Positions 54,241 through 64,000 of a stretch of DNA of 64,000 nucleotides are shown in pieces. The notes beneath the pieces are model-generated. The model was given only the letters and a program-made list of their open reading frames with translations, did not search any database and was not told the DNA's origin. The DNA comes from Flagellimonas oceanensis (GTDB lineage: Bacteria; Bacteroidota; Bacteroidia; Flavobacteriales; Flavobacteriaceae), in assembly GCF_003992595.1 (NCBI RefSeq), contig NZ_RZNA01000047.1, forward strand, positions 230,070 through 294,069, written 5' to 3'. Made by a program: the position numbers and the translations under genes. Position 1 is the first letter of the stretch; each line of letters starts with the position of its first letter.

Positions 54241-57200
54241 ATGGCTAGAATAAAAGATAATAACGCACAAAAAAGGTTCAACAAAATTTCCATTGGATTG
54301 GCCTCTCCGGAGTCTATCTTGGCCGAGTCCCGTGGCGAGGTGTTGAAGCCTGAAACCATTAACTATAGAACGCACAAACCAGAGCGTGATGGATTGTTCT
54401 GCGAGCGTATTTTTGGTCCGGTAAAGGATTATGAGTGTGCCTGTGGTAAATACAAGAGAATCCGTTACCGTGGAATCGTTTGTGACCGTTGTGGTGTTGA
54501 AGTGACGGAGAAAAAGGTACGTAGAGACCGTGTGGGGCACATTAACCTTGTGGTTCCCGTGGCACACATCTGGTACTTCCGTTCGCTGCCGAACAAGATA
54601 GGATACCTTTTGGGATTGCCTTCCAAAAAGTTGGATATGATCATATACTATGAAAGGTATGTGGTCATCCAGCCTGGTATTGCCAAAGGTCCAGAAGGTG
54701 AGGAAATCAACAAAATGGATTTCTTGACCGAAGAGGAATACTTGAACATTTTGGAATCCATTCCTACCGAGAACCAATACTTGGAGGATACCGATCCCAA
54801 TAAGTTCATCGCCAAGATGGGTGCCGAGTGTTTGATTGAGATATTGTCCAGAATCGATTTGGAACAATTGTCCTACGAACTTCGTCACAAGGCGAACACA
54901 GAAACTTCCAAGCAACGTAAGACTGAAGCCCTGAAACGTCTTCAGGTAGTGGAAGCATTGCGTGAGTCACAAGGAAACAGGGAAAACAACCCGGAGTGGA
55001 TGATCATGAAAGTGATCCCTGTGATTCCACCGGAATTGCGTCCATTGGTACCGTTGGATGGTGGTCGTTTTGCGACTTCCGATTTGAACGATTTGTACCG
55101 TAGGGTAATCATCCGTAACAACCGTTTGAAGCGTTTGATGGAAATCAAGGCACCAGAGGTGATCTTGAGGAACGAAAAACGTATGCTTCAAGAAGCGGTG
55201 GATTCCCTTTTCGATAACACAAGAAAGGCATCCGCGGTAAAAACAGAATCGAACAGACCATTGAAATCCCTTTCCGATTCCTTGAAAGGTAAGCAAGGTC
55301 GTTTCCGTCAAAACCTTTTGGGTAAACGTGTGGATTACTCCGCTCGTTCCGTAATCGTCGTTGGACCGGAATTGAAATTGTACGAATGTGGTCTTCCTAA
55401 AGATATGGCGGCCGAACTTTACAAACCCTTTATCATCCGTAAGTTGATTGAAAGGGGTATTGTGAAAACCGTTAAATCCGCTAAAAAGATCATAGATAAG
55501 AAAGAGCCCGTAGTATGGGATATTCTTGAAAACGTCCTTAAAGGACACCCCGTATTGTTGAACCGTGCCCCCACATTGCACAGATTGGGTATCCAAGCGT
55601 TCCAGCCAAAGCTTATCGAAGGTAAGGCGATTCGTTTGCACCCATTGGCATGTACCGCATTCAACGCGGATTTCGATGGGGATCAGATGGCAGTTCACTT
55701 GCCATTGGGGCCAGAGGCCATTTTGGAAGCCCAACTTTTGATGTTGGCTTCACAGAACATCCTTAACCCTGCGAACGGTTCTCCGATTACCGTACCATCC
55801 CAGGATATGGTTTTGGGATTGTACTATATGACCAAGCATAAAAAATCAACTCCAGAGGAGCCTGTATTGGGTGAAGGATTGACCTTCTATTCTTCTGAAG
55901 AGGTGGAAATCGCTTTCAACGAGAAAAAAGTTTCGCTTAACGCCGGAATCAAGGTAAGGGCGAAGGACTTTAACGAAGATGGTGAGTTGGTATATCAAAT
56001 CATCGAAACTACGGTTGGTCGTGTATTGTTCAACACTGAAGTGCCGGAGCAAGCAGGGTTCATCAACCAAGTACTGAACAAGAAGGCCCTTAGGAATATT
56101 ATCGGGGACATTCTTGCAGTGACCGATGTACCTACAACCGCTGAGTTCTTGGATAAGATCAAGGCCATGGGATACGATTTCGCCTTTAAAGGTGGTCTAT
56201 CCTTTAGTTTGGGCGATATTATCATCCCTGCAGAAAAGCAGGATATGATCGGCGATGCCAACGAGCAGGTCGATGGTATTATGATGAACTATAACATGGG
56301 TCTTATTACCAACAACGAGCGTTACAATCAGGTAATTGATGTTTGGACATCCACCAATGCCATGTTGACCGAATTGGCGATGAAGCGAATCCGTGAGGAC
56401 AAGCAAGGATTCAACTCTGTGTATATGATGTTGGATTCCGGAGCAAGGGGTTCCAAGGAACAGATTCGTCAGTTGACCGGTATGCGTGGTTTGATGGCCA
56501 AGCCTAAAAAATCCACAGCAGGTGGTGGGGAGATCATCGAAAACCCGATTCTTTCGAACTTTAAGGAAGGATTGTCGATTTTGGAATACTTTATCTCTAC
56601 CCACGGTGCGCGTAAAGGTCTTGCGGATACCGCTTTGAAAACAGCGGATGCGGGTTACTTGACTCGACGTTTGGTGGACGTTTCACAAGATGTGATCGTG
56701 AACAGCGAGGATTGTGAAACCTTGAGAGGTATCGAGGTGGAACCATTGAAGAAAAATGAGGAGATTGTTGAAACCTTGGGAGAAAGAATCTTGGGTAGGG
56801 TATCATTGCACGATGTGTACAACCCATTGACCGAAGAACTTATCCTTGAAGCAGGCCAAGAAATCAACGAAGCCGATGTGAGAAGGGTGGAAGCAGCTCC
56901 AATCGAGAAGATAGAAGTAAGGTCTCCATTGACATGTGAGGCTCCACAGGGAATCTGTGCCAAGTGCTACGGTAGAAACCTTGCGACCAACAAAATGGTA
57001 CAACGAGGAGAAGCTGTAGGTGTAGTTGCCGCACAATCCATTGGAGAGCCTGGTACACAGTTGACATTGCGTACCTTCCACGTGGGTGGTATTGCAGGTA
57101 ACATTTCCGAGGACAACAAGTTGGAGTCCAAGTTTGATGGTGTTGCGGAGATTGAAGATTTAAGGCTTGTAACTGGAGAGAACAGTGAAGGTGGTAAAAC

Positions 57201-58539
57201 CAATATTGTTATTTCCAGAACATCAGAGGTTAAGATAACCGATCCGAAAACAGGAATTACCCTAAGTACAAACAACATTCCTTATGGTTCCCAGTTGTTC
57301 ATCAAGAATGGCGAGAAGATTACCAAAGGAACCGTGATTTGTGAATGGGACCCATATAACGGTGTGATCGTATCCGAGTTCTCCGGTCAGATTGCATACG
57401 AGAATCTTGAACAAGGGGTGACTTATCAAGTTGAAATCGATGAACAGACCGGTTTCCAAGAGAAAGTGATTTCCGAGACCAGAAACAAAAAGTTGATTCC
57501 AACCTTGTTGATCAAGGACGGTAAAGGTGAAACCTTGCGTTCATACAACTTACCAGTTGGTTCCCACTTGATGGTAGATGATGAAGAGAAGGTAAAAGAA
57601 GGTAAGACTTTGGTGAAAATCCCACGTAAATCTGCCAAGGCAGGGGATATTACCGGTGGTCTTCCAAGGGTGACCGAGCTGTTTGAAGCACGTAACCCAT
57701 CCAACCCGGCAGTTGTTTCAGAGATTGACGGTGTGGTATCCTTCGGTAAGATCAAGCGTGGTAACCGTGAGATCATCATTGAGTCCAAGACAGGCGATAT
57801 CAAAAAGTACTTGGTCAAATTGTCCAACCAGATTTTGGTTCAGGAGAACGACTACGTACGTGCGGGAATGCCATTGTCCGATGGTTCCATTACACCAGAA
57901 GACATCTTGGCCATCAAAGGACCATCCGCAGTACAGCAGTACTTGGTGAACGAAGTGCAGGAAGTGTACCGTTTACAGGGTGTGAAAATCAACGATAAGC
58001 ACTTTGAGGTTGTTGTGAGACAAATGATGCGTAAAGTGAAAATCCAAGATCCAGGAGATACCATCTTCCTAGAGAACCAATTGGCGCACAAAGACGACTT
58101 TATAAACGAGAACGATGAGATTTTCGGTAAAAAAGTTGTGGAGGACGCCGGTGATTCGGAAAGGTTGAAACCAGGACAGATTTTGACGGTACGTGAGCTA
58201 AGGGATGAGAACTCTATTCTTAGAAGAGAGGACAAGACCTTGGTAACTGCAAGAGATGCTGTGGCAGCGACTGCTACGCCAATCTTGCAGGGTATCACAA
58301 GAGCATCGTTGCAGACCAAGTCATTTATCTCGGCTGCATCGTTCCAGGAAACCACCAAAGTATTGAACGAAGCTGCGGTAAGCGGTAAAGTGGATACCTT
58401 GGAAGGATTGAAGGAAAATGTAATTGTAGGACATAAGATTCCGGCCGGTACAGGTATGAGGGATTATGACAGTATCATTGTAGGTTCCAAAGAGGAATAC
58501 GATGAGATCATGGCCCGAAAAGAGGAATTCAAATTCTAA
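54241..58539 (+). CDS. rpoC: RNA polymerase beta' subunit
   Basis: A 1432-residue catalytic subunit. The N-terminal zinc site is [20 protein letters not shown]; the Mg2+ site is [11 protein letters not shown]; the second zinc site uses CETLRG and [13 protein letters not shown]; the bridge-helix region [20 protein letters not shown] is intact. It ends [11 protein letters not shown] and is followed by a terminator. Confidence 0.99.
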   Translation: MARIKDNNAQKRFNKISIGLASPESILAESRGEVLKPETINYRTHKPERDGLFCERIFGPVKDYECACGKYKRIRYRGIVCDRCGVEVTEKKVRRDRVGHINLVVPVAHIWYFRSLPNKIGYLLGLPSKKLDMIIYYERYVVIQPGIAKGPEGEEINKMDFLTEEEYLNILESIPTENQYLEDTDPNKFIAKMGAECLIEILSRIDLEQLSYELRHKANTETSKQRKTEALKRLQVVEALRESQGNRENNPEWMIMKVIPVIPPELRPLVPLDGGRFATSDLNDLYRRVIIRNNRLKRLMEIKAPEVILRNEKRMLQEAVDSLFDNTRKASAVKTESNRPLKSLSDSLKGKQGRFRQNLLGKRVDYSARSVIVVGPELKLYECGLPKDMAAELYKPFIIRKLIERGIVKTVKSAKKIIDKKEPVVWDILENVLKGHPVLLNRAPTLHRLGIQAFQPKLIEGKAIRLHPLACTAFNADFDGDQMAVHLPLGPEAILEAQLLMLASQNILNPANGSPITVPSQDMVLGLYYMTKHKKSTPEEPVLGEGLTFYSSEEVEIAFNEKKVSLNAGIKVRAKDFNEDGELVYQIIETTVGRVLFNTEVPEQAGFINQVLNKKALRNIIGDILAVTDVPTTAEFLDKIKAMGYDFAFKGGLSFSLGDIIIPAEKQDMIGDANEQVDGIMMNYNMGLITNNERYNQVIDVWTSTNAMLTELAMKRIREDKQGFNSVYMMLDSGARGSKEQIRQLTGMRGLMAKPKKSTAGGGEIIENPILSNFKEGLSILEYFISTHGARKGLADTALKTADAGYLTRRLVDVSQDVIVNSEDCETLRGIEVEPLKKNEEIVETLGERILGRVSLHDVYNPLTEELILEAGQEINEADVRRVEAAPIEKIEVRSPLTCEAPQGICAKCYGRNLATNKMVQRGEAVGVVAAQSIGEPGTQLTLRTFHVGGIAGNISEDNKLESKFDGVAEIEDLRLVTGENSEGGKTNIVISRTSEVKITDPKTGITLSTNNIPYGSQLFIKNGEKITKGTVICEWDPYNGVIVSEFSGQIAYENLEQGVTYQVEIDEQTGFQEKVISETRNKKLIPTLLIKDGKGETLRSYNLPVGSHLMVDDEEKVKEGKTLVKIPRKSAKAGDITGGLPRVTELFEARNPSNPAVVSEIDGVVSFGKIKRGNREIIIESKTGDIKKYLVKLSNQILVQENDYVRAGMPLSDGSITPEDILAIKGPSAVQQYLVNEVQEVYRLQGVKINDKHFEVVVRQMMRKVKIQDPGDTIFLENQLAHKDDFINENDEIFGKKVVEDAGDSERLKPGQILTVRELRDENSILRREDKTLVTARDAVAATATPILQGITRASLQTKSFISAASFQETTKVLNEAAVSGKVDTLEGLKENVIVGHKIPAGTGMRDYDSIIVGSKEEYDEIMARKEEFKF

Positions 58540-58546
58540 ATAAAAC

Positions 58547-58576
58547 AAACCCTGGTCTTTAGGCCGGGGTTTTTCT
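58547..58576 (+). terminator. rpoBC terminator
   Basis: AAACCCTGG pairs with CCGGGGTTT (one T-G pair, 8-base loop), then TTTTTC. It ends the ribosomal protein-polymerase cluster 7 bases after the rpoC stop. Confidence 0.85.
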
Positions 58577-58592
58577 TTTAAGACAAAATCAT

Positions 58593-58904
58593 ATGGCTGA
58601 AGAAAAGAAAAAACAGAAACAAATAAATATAGAGTTGGATGAAAAAACGGCGGAGGGAACGTATTCCAATCTGGCCATCATCAACCATTCCGTATCCGAG
58701 TTTGTCGTGGACTTCATTAGTTTGATGCCGGGTGCACCCAAGGCAAAAGTGAAGAGCAGAATCATTTTAACGCCTCAGCATGCCAAGAAGCTGTTAAAGG
58801 CACTGAATGATAATGTGAATAGATTTGAGCAGGCACACGGAACAATACAGGATTACGAACAACCGGCGATTCCGTTGAATTTCGGACCCACTGGAGAAGC
58901 ATGA
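58593..58904 (+). CDS. DUF3467 family protein
   Basis: A 103-residue protein that matches DUF3467: INIELDEKTAEGTYSNLAIINHSVSEFVVDFISLMPGAPKAKVKSRIILTPQHAKKLLKALNDNVNRFE. Function unknown; small, charged and probably cytosolic. It is located just after rpoC, between two terminators, as in many Bacteroidota genomes. Confidence 0.92.
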   Translation: MAEEKKKQKQINIELDEKTAEGTYSNLAIINHSVSEFVVDFISLMPGAPKAKVKSRIILTPQHAKKLLKALNDNVNRFEQAHGTIQDYEQPAIPLNFGPTGEA

Positions 58905-58906
58905 AT

Positions 58907-58937
58907 AAAAGCCCCGATTTTTGGGGCTTTTTTATTT
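58907..58937. terminator. Bidirectional terminator after DUF3467
   Basis: AAAAGCCCC pairs with GGGGCTTTT (9 bp, 7-base loop), then TTTATTTTT. It lies between two convergent genes and its A- and T-runs suit both strands. Confidence 0.9.
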
Positions 58938-58939
58938 TT

Positions 58940-59371
58940 TCACTTCAACCAACCTTTCTCAATTCCCTTTTTCGAAAAGAAAATCAGGTAAATACCTATA
59001 ATGATGATTACCACAGGCATGGCGTAGGAGGATGGTCCAAAGGCTTCCACGGCATTGGAGATGAACAGCCAATGGATAAACTGTGCCAGCGCGGCGATCA
59101 GGGAGATGATAAAAAGTGGTCGGGCCCATTTTTTCCGGACCAAAAGACCAATGGAGGCCAGAGTCCCCGAAAAAACGGCAATGGCAAAAGCGGCGGTTGC
59201 CCAAGCAGGGATTCCCTCAAAGGCTTCACGCTGGGCCTGATCCATGCTTTCCAAAAGAGCCACTTGGTTAAAGGCTTGATTGAGGTAGTTCATTACCCCT
59301 ATTAAATTCCATAGAAGAGCGATAACACTTACCACCCAAAACCAAGTAGGCGGCTTAACTGAAGTCGTCAT
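58940..59371 (-). CDS. Four-helix membrane protein of unknown function
   Basis: A 143-residue protein with four hydrophobic segments (about 10-28, 57-77, 84-102 and 116-134). The first loop is acidic (LLESMDQAQREAFEGIP). I do not recognise a family with confidence; short proteins of this layout recur in flavobacteria without a known role. It follows prfC on the same strand by 108 bases. Confidence 0.65.
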   Translation of the reverse strand: MTTSVKPPTWFWVVSVIALLWNLIGVMNYLNQAFNQVALLESMDQAQREAFEGIPAWATAAFAIAVFSGTLASIGLLVRKKWARPLFIISLIAALAQFIHWLFISNAVEAFGPSSYAMPVVIIIIGIYLIFFSKKGIEKGWLK

Positions 59372-59479
59372 AATTTGATTATTTAATTGGTTACGCTAAT
59401 CAATGTACGAAAAAAAGAGATATGAATGTTGCAACCAATTCATATTCAGTAGTGTATGTGGGCTGTATTATGTCGGGTT

Positions 59480-61069
59480 CTACTCAAACTCAGAGGTGTA
59501 GTGCAGCTTTACCGAAGGATACTTTTGCTGTGTCATTTGGAGTGAAAATGGGGAATCCGCCAAAAACACCAGCTGACCTTTTTTATCTGTTGCCAAGAAT
59601 TTTTGCTTCACCCGTTTGAATTCTTGGAACTCCTCGTTTTTCTCATCTTCAGGTTCCACCCAACACGCTTTGTGCACTGGGAAGTTCTCGTAGGTACATT
59701 TCGCACCATACTCATGTTCCAATCGATACTGGATCACTTCATACTGTAATGCCCCTACGGTACCAATCACTTTTCTTCCGTTCATTTCCAACGTGAACAA
59801 CTGGGCAACCCCTTCGTCCATTAGCTGGTCGATACCTTTGTACAATTGCTTGGCCTTCATGGGGTCAGCATTGTTGATGTACCTGAAATGCTCGGGGGAA
59901 AAACTGGGAATACCCTTATAGTGTAATTCCTCCCCACTGGTCAATGTATCCCCGATTTTAAAATTCCCGGTATCGTGGAGGCCAACAATATCTCCAGGGT
60001 ATGAGATATCGACAATCTCCTTTTTCTCGGCAAAAAATGCATTAGGGCTAGAGAATTTCAGCTTTTTCCCTTGTCTTACGTGTAGATAGGGCGTATTTCT
60101 TTCAAAGGTTCCAGACACGATTTTGATAAACGCCAAACGATCTCGGTGCTTGGGGTCCATGTTGGCGTGTATCTTAAATACAAAACCGGAAAAATCCTTT
60201 TCATCTGCCTTAACCAAACGCTCTTCGGCTTTTTTGGGTCGTGGGGAAGGAGCGATGTTCACAAAGCAATCCAATAGCTCCCGGACACCGAAATTGTTCA
60301 GTGCGGAGCCAAAGAACACGGGTTGTAACTCTCCTTTTAAATAGGCTTCTCGGTCGAAATCGGGGTAAACCCCCTCTACGAGTTCGAGATTGCCACGGAG
60401 TTCATCCGCAGCATCCGTACCGATTAATTTTTCGAGTTCGGGATTGTCCAAATTGTCGAAGGCAATGGTCTCTTCGATGTTCTTTTTACTGTTTCCGCTA
60501 AACAGGTTGATGTTTTTCTCGTAGATATTATAGATACCCTTAAAATCGTATCCCATCCCAATGGGAAAGCTCAAAGGGGTTACGGAAAGTCCCAATTTTT
60601 GTTCCACCTCGTCCAAAAGGTCAAAGGCATCTTTCCCCTCACGGTCCAATTTGTTGATGAACACGATCATGGGAATGTTGCGCATTCGGCAGACCTCCAC
60701 CAATTTTTCCGTTTGTTCCTCCACACCTTTGGCCACATCGATGACAACGATGACACTGTCCACAGCCGTCAAGGTGCGAAAGGTATCCTCGGCAAAATCC
60801 TTGTGACCCGGAGTATCCAGAATATTGATTTTTTTGTCCTTGTAGATAAAGGCCAAAACGGAAGTAGCTACGGAGATACCCCTTTGACGCTCAATCTCCA
60901 TAAAGTCACTGGTTGCCGACTTTTTGATTTTATTGCTCTTTACGGCACCCGCTTCTTGGATGGCGCCACCGAACAACAATAATTTTTCGGTCAAGGTTGT
61001 TTTACCCGCATCAGGGTGGGAGATGATACCAAAAGTTCTTCGTTTCGCTATTTCCTTTTCAAAATCCAT
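59480..61069 (-). CDS. prfC: Peptide chain release factor 3
   Basis: A 529-residue GTPase that recycles RF1/RF2 after termination. G1 ISHPDAGKTTLTEKLL, G2 SVATSVLAF region with RQRGISV, G3 LDTPGHKDF and G4 NKLD are present. The later TVGALQYEVIQYRLEHEYGAKC region is typical of RF3. ATG at 61069 gives MDFEKEIAKRRTFGII; a further 15 residues upstream are not conserved-looking. Confidence 0.96.
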   Translation of the reverse strand: MDFEKEIAKRRTFGIISHPDAGKTTLTEKLLLFGGAIQEAGAVKSNKIKKSATSDFMEIERQRGISVATSVLAFIYKDKKINILDTPGHKDFAEDTFRTLTAVDSVIVVIDVAKGVEEQTEKLVEVCRMRNIPMIVFINKLDREGKDAFDLLDEVEQKLGLSVTPLSFPIGMGYDFKGIYNIYEKNINLFSGNSKKNIEETIAFDNLDNPELEKLIGTDAADELRGNLELVEGVYPDFDREAYLKGELQPVFFGSALNNFGVRELLDCFVNIAPSPRPKKAEERLVKADEKDFSGFVFKIHANMDPKHRDRLAFIKIVSGTFERNTPYLHVRQGKKLKFSSPNAFFAEKKEIVDISYPGDIVGLHDTGNFKIGDTLTSGEELHYKGIPSFSPEHFRYINNADPMKAKQLYKGIDQLMDEGVAQLFTLEMNGRKVIGTVGALQYEVIQYRLEHEYGAKCTYENFPVHKACWVEPEDEKNEEFQEFKRVKQKFLATDKKGQLVFLADSPFSLQMTQQKYPSVKLHYTSEFE

Positions 61070-61466
61070 CAACAAAAATTTCGGCAAAAATAGGGGATTT
61101 AAATCTTTTGTCACTCATTTTTAGGATGATTCGGAATTGTTGATATAAATGGAAAAAAATAAAGGAAGAAGACTCGCCTAAACCAAAAAAGAAGGGTATT
61201 TTTCGGCCGTTTTAAAATCACTGGCCATTTCACTGATATATTATCCATTTACAAAACAAACGGATGATGTAGCTAATGATAAGGAAACTGCCTTTTATCG
61301 ATTAAAATAGGAGGTAAATGTCAAATGGGTTAATTATGTGACCAATTTGTATAGATGTGTGTCGAAAGGACCAGAGATATTCAAACAACTAAGAAAACCC
61401 CAATTTTCTTACAATTACGAGAACCACTTTACGCCATGGTGATTAGTTGACCAAAACTTATCATTT
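61070..61466. other. Intergenic region between prfC and the repeat protein
   Basis: 397 bases with no convincing gene. It holds a tiny ORF (ATG at 61318, seven codons then TGA) preceded by AGGAGGTAA, and AT-rich sequence. No full TTG-N20-TAnnTTTG promoter is evident in either direction. Confidence 0.6.
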
Positions 61467-64000
61467 ATGGAGAACATTACTTTTGTGAGACTAAAGAAGT
61501 TTCTAGTCCTGAAATCCACTGCTAAACTGTGGGTTTTGGTTTTTGGACTTACCTCATCCTTTGGTTTCGCCTCTTTTCATAATCATTCTTATACGTTGAA
61601 CCATGATGGGACAACCAACATAGATTCTGAAACTGCTTCTTGGCAGTCCACAGACCTATGGAATCCATTGGCGATGACATTGGCAAGTGACGACTGCGAT
61701 GGGGACGGTGTTACCTGCGTGCAAGAAGGAAAGGATGGAACGGACCCAAATGACCCGTGTGATTTTATCCCAGAACACCAAGATTGTACTCCATCAGAGG
61801 CATGGAAAAAAAGCGATTGTGATGGCGATGGCGTGAGCAATGGTCAGGAGAAAGAGGATGGAACGGACCCCTTGGACCCCTGTGATTTTGTGCTGGAACA
61901 CCAAGATTGTACCATTACGGATGCCTGGAAAAAGGATGACTGTGATGGCGATGGCGTGAGCAATGGTCAGGAGAAAGAAGATGGTACGGATCCCTTGGAC
62001 CCATGTGATTTTGTGCTGGAACACCAAGACTGTTCCCCATCTGAAGAGTGGAAAAAGGAGGATTGTGATGGCGATGGCGTGAGCAATGGTCAGGAGAAAG
62101 AAGATGGTACGGACCCCTTGGATCCTTGTGATTTTGTGTTGGAGCACCAAGACTGTTCCCCATCTGAAGAGTGGAAAAAGGAGGATTGTGATGGAGATGG
62201 TGTGAGCAATGGTCAGGAGAAAGAGGATGGTACAAATCCCCTGGATCCATGTGATTTTGTGTTGGAACACCAAGACTGTTCCCCATCTGAAGAGTGGAAA
62301 AAGGAGGATTGTGATGGCGATGGCGTGAGCAATGGTCAGGAGAAAGAAGATGGTACGGACCCCTTGGATCCTTGTGATTTTGTGTTGGAGCACCAAGACT
62401 GTTCCCCATCAGAAGAGTGGAAAAAAGAGGATTGTGATGGAGATGGCGTGACCAACGAAGATGAGAAAGAGGATGGCACCGATCCATTGGACCCATGTGA
62501 TTATAACCCCGATAGTGTTACTTTGCCGCAAACAGGAGATTATCTTGAGGCGGATTGTGATGGCGATGGTGTGACCAATGGCGATGAGAAGGAAGATGGC
62601 ACTGACCCACAGGATGCATGTGATTTTGTTTTGGACAGTCAAACGGTTGATCCTTCATCCACATGGAACACCTCTGACTGTGATGGCGATGGTGTGACCA
62701 ATGAAGATGAGAAAGAGGATGGCACCGATCCATTGGATCCCTGTGATTATAACCCAGAAAGTGTTACTTTACCGCAAACGGGAGATTATCTTGAGGCGGA
62801 TTGCGATGGTGATGGCGTGACCAATGGCGATGAGAAGGAAGATGGTACCGACCCACAGGATGCATGTGATTTTGTTTTGGACAGTCAAACGGTTGACCCT
62901 TCATCCACATGGAACACCTCTGACTGCGATGGTGATGGGGTAACCAACGAAGATGAGAAAGAGGATGGCACCGATCCATTGGATCCATGTGATTATAATC
63001 CCGATAGTGTGACCTTGCCTCAATCTGCAGATTGGGAAGCACTTGACTGTGATGGTGATGGAAATCCTAATGAAACAGATCCAGATCCATTGATGGCCAA
63101 TGCCAGTGATGACTTTGGTACAACACCTGCATCGACTGAAGTGGCAATCAACATTTTGGAAAATGATGATTTTCTTCCAAATAATGATGACAATAACGTG
63201 GGCGTGACCAACTTATCAAGGATTGGAGGGGATGCAACAGGTACGGTTACCTTTGATTCCGATACGGGTTTTGTGAATTATATCCCTGTCTTGTCAGAGT
63301 CCAATTCAACAGTTACTATTGTTTATCAGGTTTGTAACGTTCTTATCGATCCTAGTGTATGCGCATCGGCTACAATTTATATTGAAGTGGGTGCAAATAC
63401 TCTAGATGCAGTAGATGACAGCTATACAGCCGAAACCGGGGATGGAGGAATGATTCCTGACAGCAATGTACTTTCCAATGATACGTACAATGATGGAACC
63501 GCGACGCTTGACCAAGTAGTTTTGACATCCACGTCAACTGATGCCCTTGTGATCAGTGAAGATGGAAGTGTAAGCGTTGTTCCTGGAACAGAAGCGGGCA
63601 CCTATACCATACAGTATACCATTTGCGACGCTGGTGATTTAGGAAATTGTGATACCGCTACGGTTACCGTTGAGGTATTGCAGGGACCTACCAATGTGAT
63701 TGATGCAGTAGATGACAATTATACGGTAGAAACCGGGGATGGAGGAATGATCCCTGACAGCAATGTACTTTCCAATGATACGTACAATGATGGAACCGCG
63801 ACACTTGACCAAGTGGTTTTGACATCCACGTCAACCGATGCGCTTGTGATCAATGAAAATGGAAGTGTAAGCGTTGTTCCTGGAACAGAAGCGGGCACCT
63901 ACACCATACAGTATACCATTTGCGACGCTGGTGATTCAGGAAATTGTGATACCGCTACGGTTACCGTTGAGGTATTGCAGGGACCTACCAATGTGATTGA
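61467..64000 (+). CDS. Large secreted repeat protein: TSP3-type calcium-binding repeats then Ig-like repeats (3' end beyond window)
   Basis: Open from ATG 61467 to the window end, at least 844 residues. A signal-like segment (about 20-37) is followed by 12 units of exactly 41 residues (61692-63183), each with DCDGDG, EKEDGTDP and PCD, that is, the D-x-D-x-D-G calcium ligands of thrombospondin type 3 repeats. A diverged Ig-like domain follows, and from 63405 come 99-residue repeats (DAVDDSYTAETGDGG...). This layout fits a cell-surface adhesin or gliding/attachment protein exported by the type IX system; the C-terminal sorting domain would lie outside the window, so that is inference. Confidence 0.85.
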   Translation, partial: MENITFVRLKKFLVLKSTAKLWVLVFGLTSSFGFASFHNHSYTLNHDGTTNIDSETASWQSTDLWNPLAMTLASDDCDGDGVTCVQEGKDGTDPNDPCDFIPEHQDCTPSEAWKKSDCDGDGVSNGQEKEDGTDPLDPCDFVLEHQDCTITDAWKKDDCDGDGVSNGQEKEDGTDPLDPCDFVLEHQDCSPSEEWKKEDCDGDGVSNGQEKEDGTDPLDPCDFVLEHQDCSPSEEWKKEDCDGDGVSNGQEKEDGTNPLDPCDFVLEHQDCSPSEEWKKEDCDGDGVSNGQEKEDGTDPLDPCDFVLEHQDCSPSEEWKKEDCDGDGVTNEDEKEDGTDPLDPCDYNPDSVTLPQTGDYLEADCDGDGVTNGDEKEDGTDPQDACDFVLDSQTVDPSSTWNTSDCDGDGVTNEDEKEDGTDPLDPCDYNPESVTLPQTGDYLEADCDGDGVTNGDEKEDGTDPQDACDFVLDSQTVDPSSTWNTSDCDGDGVTNEDEKEDGTDPLDPCDYNPDSVTLPQSADWEALDCDGDGNPNETDPDPLMANASDDFGTTPASTEVAINILENDDFLPNNDDNNVGVTNLSRIGGDATGTVTFDSDTGFVNYIPVLSESNSTVTIVYQVCNVLIDPSVCASATIYIEVGANTLDAVDDSYTAETGDGGMIPDSNVLSNDTYNDGTATLDQVVLTSTSTDALVISEDGSVSVVPGTEAGTYTIQYTICDAGDLGNCDTATVTVEVLQGPTNVIDAVDDNYTVETGDGGMIPDSNVLSNDTYNDGTATLDQVVLTSTSTDALVINENGSVSVVPGTEAGTYTIQYTICDAGDSGNCDTATVTVEVLQGPTNVI
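61692..63167 (+). repeat. Twelve 123-bp tandem units encoding TSP3-type repeats
   Basis: The codon before each CDGDG falls at 61692, 61815, 61938, 62061, 62184, 62307, 62430, 62553, 62676, 62799, 62922 and 63045, spaced exactly 123 bases. Early units share the HQDC linker; from the unit at 62430 onward two linkers (NPDSVTLPQTGDY and DSQTVDPSSTWNTS) alternate, which makes a 246-bp higher-order repeat. The final unit is partial. Confidence 0.92.
63405..64000 (+). repeat. 297-bp tandem repeats encoding Ig-like domains
   Basis: Unit starts GATGCAGTAGATGAC at 63405 and 63702, with a third beginning at 63999 as the window ends. The first two units differ at only a few positions, so they come from recent duplication or are kept alike by gene conversion. 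Confidence 0.9.

Noticed and set aside
61794..62496. Long minus-strand ORFs opposite the TSP3 array, and a CRISPR-like look of the 123-bp periodicity
   Set aside because: The minus ORFs exist only because the repeated coding sequence lacks minus-strand stops; their translations are low-complexity His/Pro or Leu/Ile repeats. The units encode a continuous calcium-binding protein without spacers, so this is not a CRISPR array.

Overview
The window looks like the chromosome of a marine-type flavobacterium (family Flavobacteriaceae, close in protein content to Muricauda/Allomuricauda; this placement is inference). Reasons: Bacteroidota promoters (TTG, about 20 bases, then TAnnTTTG); almost no Shine-Dalgarno sequences, the clear exception being rpsU; a SusD-like lipoprotein; flavobacterial forms of PEP carboxylase, FtsH and RpoB/RpoC; and a large thrombospondin-type-3 repeat surface protein at the right edge.

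Layout. 1-2.4 kb: end of a GHMP kinase, a sugar nucleotidyltransferase and a sterol-desaturase-family membrane oxygenase. 2.4-7.1 kb (minus): rsfS-ftsH-LUD-cdsA-psd-ACBP, a ribosome/membrane quality/phospholipid operon. 7.2-11.4 kb: birA, SRPBCC, divergent pyrE and NUDIX, and an M14 peptidase lipoprotein. 11.4-13.7 kb: PAS histidine kinase with an overlapping single-domain response regulator. 13.8-20.6 kb: coaD, ddl, a PASTA protein, rluD, yaaA and ppc. 20.7-25.5 kb: an AT-richer accessory stretch with an orphan SusD-like lipoprotein, a uracil-DNA-glycosylase-superfamily protein, a DCC/unknown/HTTM membrane cassette and a small lipoprotein. 25.6-33.9 kb (minus): an M20 peptidase and a complete trpEGDCFBA operon. 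33.9-35.7 kb (minus): marR-nitroreductase-yceI. 35.8-43.7 kb: thioredoxin-like proteins, rhodanese, a decayed DUF2851 gene, PspC, a K+ channel, an AGCS symporter, an HhH gene interrupted by a stop, and an acyl-CoA dehydrogenase. 43.7-58.6 kb: rpsU, a Xer recombinase, hpf, four tRNAs, tuf, tRNA-Trp, secE-nusG-rplKAJL-rpoBC. 58.6-64 kb: DUF3467, a small membrane protein, prfC and the 5' part of the repeat protein.

The most striking regulatory finds are not in ordinary gene calls. (1) Upstream of trpE is an 18-residue leader peptide with three consecutive Trp codons, driven by a strong promoter only 5 bases before its ATG, followed by a rho-independent terminator just before trpE. The last seven bases of the leader ORF (GTCGTGA, including its stop codon) are complementary to the terminator loop and 3' arm, giving a compact attenuation switch. 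(2) rpsU (bS21) has a full AAAGGAGGT Shine-Dalgarno, which fits translational self-control by bS21 in this phylum. (3) The trp operon holds two same-orientation 91-bp palindromic elements between genes, and trpF carries a related repeat as an in-frame insertion of about 12 residues. (4) Two genes at 37-42 kb are broken, one by three separate lesions.

All protein functions come from motif and family recognition by eye; no database search was run.
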